DNA of 64,000 bases, taken from contig JADCGA010000016.1 of the NCBI GenBank assembly GCA_020249265.1, positions 1-64,000 on the forward strand, read 5' to 3'. Below the pieces are notes generated by a model. It was not told where the DNA came from. It saw nothing but the letters and a program-made list of their open reading frames with translations, and did not search any database. Shown here one piece after another: positions 62,947-64,000 of this stretch; the stretch's first letter is position 1; every line of letters starts with the position of its first letter. Made by a program: the position numbers and the translations under genes. The DNA comes from Roseomonas sp. (GTDB lineage Bacteria; Pseudomonadota; Alphaproteobacteria; Acetobacterales; Acetobacteraceae).

Positions 62947-64000
62947 CGCTGATCTATATCATCGCTGGCGAGGCTTCGGGTGATGTGCTCGGCGCGCGGC
63001 TGATCGCGGCCTTGCGCAAGGCACGGCCTGATCTGAATTTCGCCGGCATTGGCGGCGAACGGATGGCCGAAGAATGCATGCCAAGCCTGTTCGATTACCG
63101 CGAATTGGCGCTGATGGGCTTGCTGGAAGTGCTGCCGCGCATTCGGCAATTGAAGCGCCGCCTGGCCGAGACCGAAGCCGATATCCTGATGCGCCATCCC
63201 GCCCTGCTGGTCACGATTGACAGTCCCGGCTTCACGCTCCGCATCGCGCAAGCGGTGAAGCCGCTCGGCATTCGCGTGATGCATTATGTCGCGCCGCAGG
63301 TTTGGGCCTGGCGGCCAGGGCGCGTCAAAAAACTCAAGCAGAAGATAGATCATCTGCTCTGCCTGCTGCCTTTTGAACCGGCGTTTTTCGAAGCCGCCGG
63401 CATTCCGGTCCGCTTCGTAGGCCATCCGGTGCTGGAAAGCGGCGTGGATCAGGGCAATGCCGCAAGGTTCCGCGCCCGTCATGGGCTGGCGGCCACCGAT
63501 CGCCCGCTGATCATCATGCCCGGCAGCCGGCGCATTGAAGCCACGCGCTTGCTGCCGATTTTTGGCGCCACATTGAAAGCCGTGTTGCCACAAAACCCTG
63601 CGCTGCGGCCGGTGGTCGCTGTCTCACCTATTGTGGCGCCTTTGGTGCGCGCGGCGGCGGCGCAATGGCCGGCCCCGCCCATTCTGATTGAAGATTTGGC
63701 TGACAAGCACGATGCTTTCGCCGCGGCAGCAGAAAACGGCGCTGGGCTGATCAAATCCGGCACCTCGTCTTTGGAGATGGCCGTCGCAGGTGTCGCGCAT
63801 ATCGTTGCCTATCGCGTCAACCCCATCACGGCGGCGATTGCGCGGCGGCTGATCAAGGTGCCGCATGTCTCGCTGGTCAACCTGCTCTGCGCGCGGGAAG
63901 TAGTGCCGGAACGCATTCAGGAAAACTGCACGCCGGAAAAACTGACCGCCGCGCTATTGCCGCTTTTGCAAAACCCCGCATCCATCGCAGCGCAGCGCCA
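62943..64000 (+). CDS. lpxB: Lipid-A-disaccharide synthase, 3' end outside window
   Basis: The 5' 352 codons are present. The protein has IIAGEASGDVLGARLIAALR, the GIGGERM motif, SPGFTLRIAQAVK, HYVAPQVWAWRPGRVKKLK and GHPVLESG...MPGSRRIEATRLLP, the standard LpxB glycosyltransferase motifs. It joins UDP-2,3-diacylglucosamine and lipid X in lipid A synthesis on the cytosolic side of the inner membrane. Its ATG overlaps the nitrilase stop. Usual partners lpxA/lpxD/fabZ are not upstream in this window. Confidence 0.95.
   Translation, partial: MTLIYIIAGEASGDVLGARLIAALRKARPDLNFAGIGGERMAEECMPSLFDYRELALMGLLEVLPRIRQLKRRLAETEADILMRHPALLVTIDSPGFTLRIAQAVKPLGIRVMHYVAPQVWAWRPGRVKKLKQKIDHLLCLLPFEPAFFEAAGIPVRFVGHPVLESGVDQGNAARFRARHGLAATDRPLIIMPGSRRIEATRLLPIFGATLKAVLPQNPALRPVVAVSPIVAPLVRAAAAQWPAPPILIEDLADKHDAFAAAAENGAGLIKSGTSSLEMAVAGVAHIVAYRVNPITAAIARRLIKVPHVSLVNLLCAREVVPERIQENCTPEKLTAALLPLLQNPASIAAQR

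Overview
The window is GC-rich, gene-dense DNA from an alphaproteobacterium, most likely Rhodospirillales/Acetobacteraceae. The lineage call is an inference from gene content: a tRNA-Leu next to the trigger factor gene, lpxB, a monomeric NADP isocitrate dehydrogenase, malonyl-CoA decarboxylase, many Bug/TctC-type solute receptors and several Liv-type uptake genes. No rRNA, transposase, integrase, prophage or CRISPR array is visible. Genes sit in short operons, often with ATGA or TGATG stop/start overlaps.

Layout. (1) 1-1092 is the 5' part of an RTX-type Ca-binding repeat protein with an AT-richer upstream region. (2) 7384-1294 (minus) is a complete Dpp/Opp-type peptide ABC operon (two ATPases, receptor, two permeases) ending in a PPP-family phosphatase. 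(3) 14861-7566 (minus) is a Liv-type ABC operon, livG-livF-three tandem paralogous receptors-livH-livM, ending at a hairpin terminator. (4) 16875-15025 (minus) encodes a trigger factor whose PPIase domain is interrupted in frame by about 183 residues resembling a phage/secreted lectin-like domain; tRNA-Leu(UAG) lies just upstream. (5) 17097-25051 holds an AceE/transketolase-like enzyme, malonyl-CoA decarboxylase, NAD(P)HX repair enzyme, an orphan ParA with a membrane protein and a GNAT, and a Bug receptor. (6) 25461-30880 holds a GFA-family protein, isocitrate dehydrogenase, galE and an L,D-transpeptidase.

(7) 30932-55707 is a catabolic region: a three-component flavin/Fe-S amine (hydroxyproline/opine-type) dehydrogenase, a DadA-like oxidase, four SDRs, two enoyl-CoA hydratase-family proteins, an Fe-ADH/maleylacetate reductase-like enzyme, a TauD dioxygenase-FAH-Bug-Bug-isocitrate lyase family-HAD operon, a DUF1028-tartrate/malate dehydrogenase-cyclase cluster, an MBL hydrolase, a BVMO-type monooxygenase with an esterase, and an EamA exporter. 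Four of the window's five Bug receptors lie here, and none has TctA/TctB membrane partners nearby. (8) 55814-58576 is alaX-rhodanese-metC. (9) 58623-59364 encodes two small envelope proteins. (10) 59436-61421 is a zinc-response locus: zur divergent from hisI and a COG0523 GTPase, with a Zur-box-like palindrome against the hisI start codon. (11) 61457-64000 is GNAT-nitrilase-lpxB, with lpxB running off the window.

Zur is the only recognisable transcription factor in 64 kb. Most of the region reads as nutrient scavenging and catabolism of organic acids, amino acids and peptides. The most unusual object is the trigger factor with the inserted domain. All family assignments are from reading motifs by eye; no database search was run.
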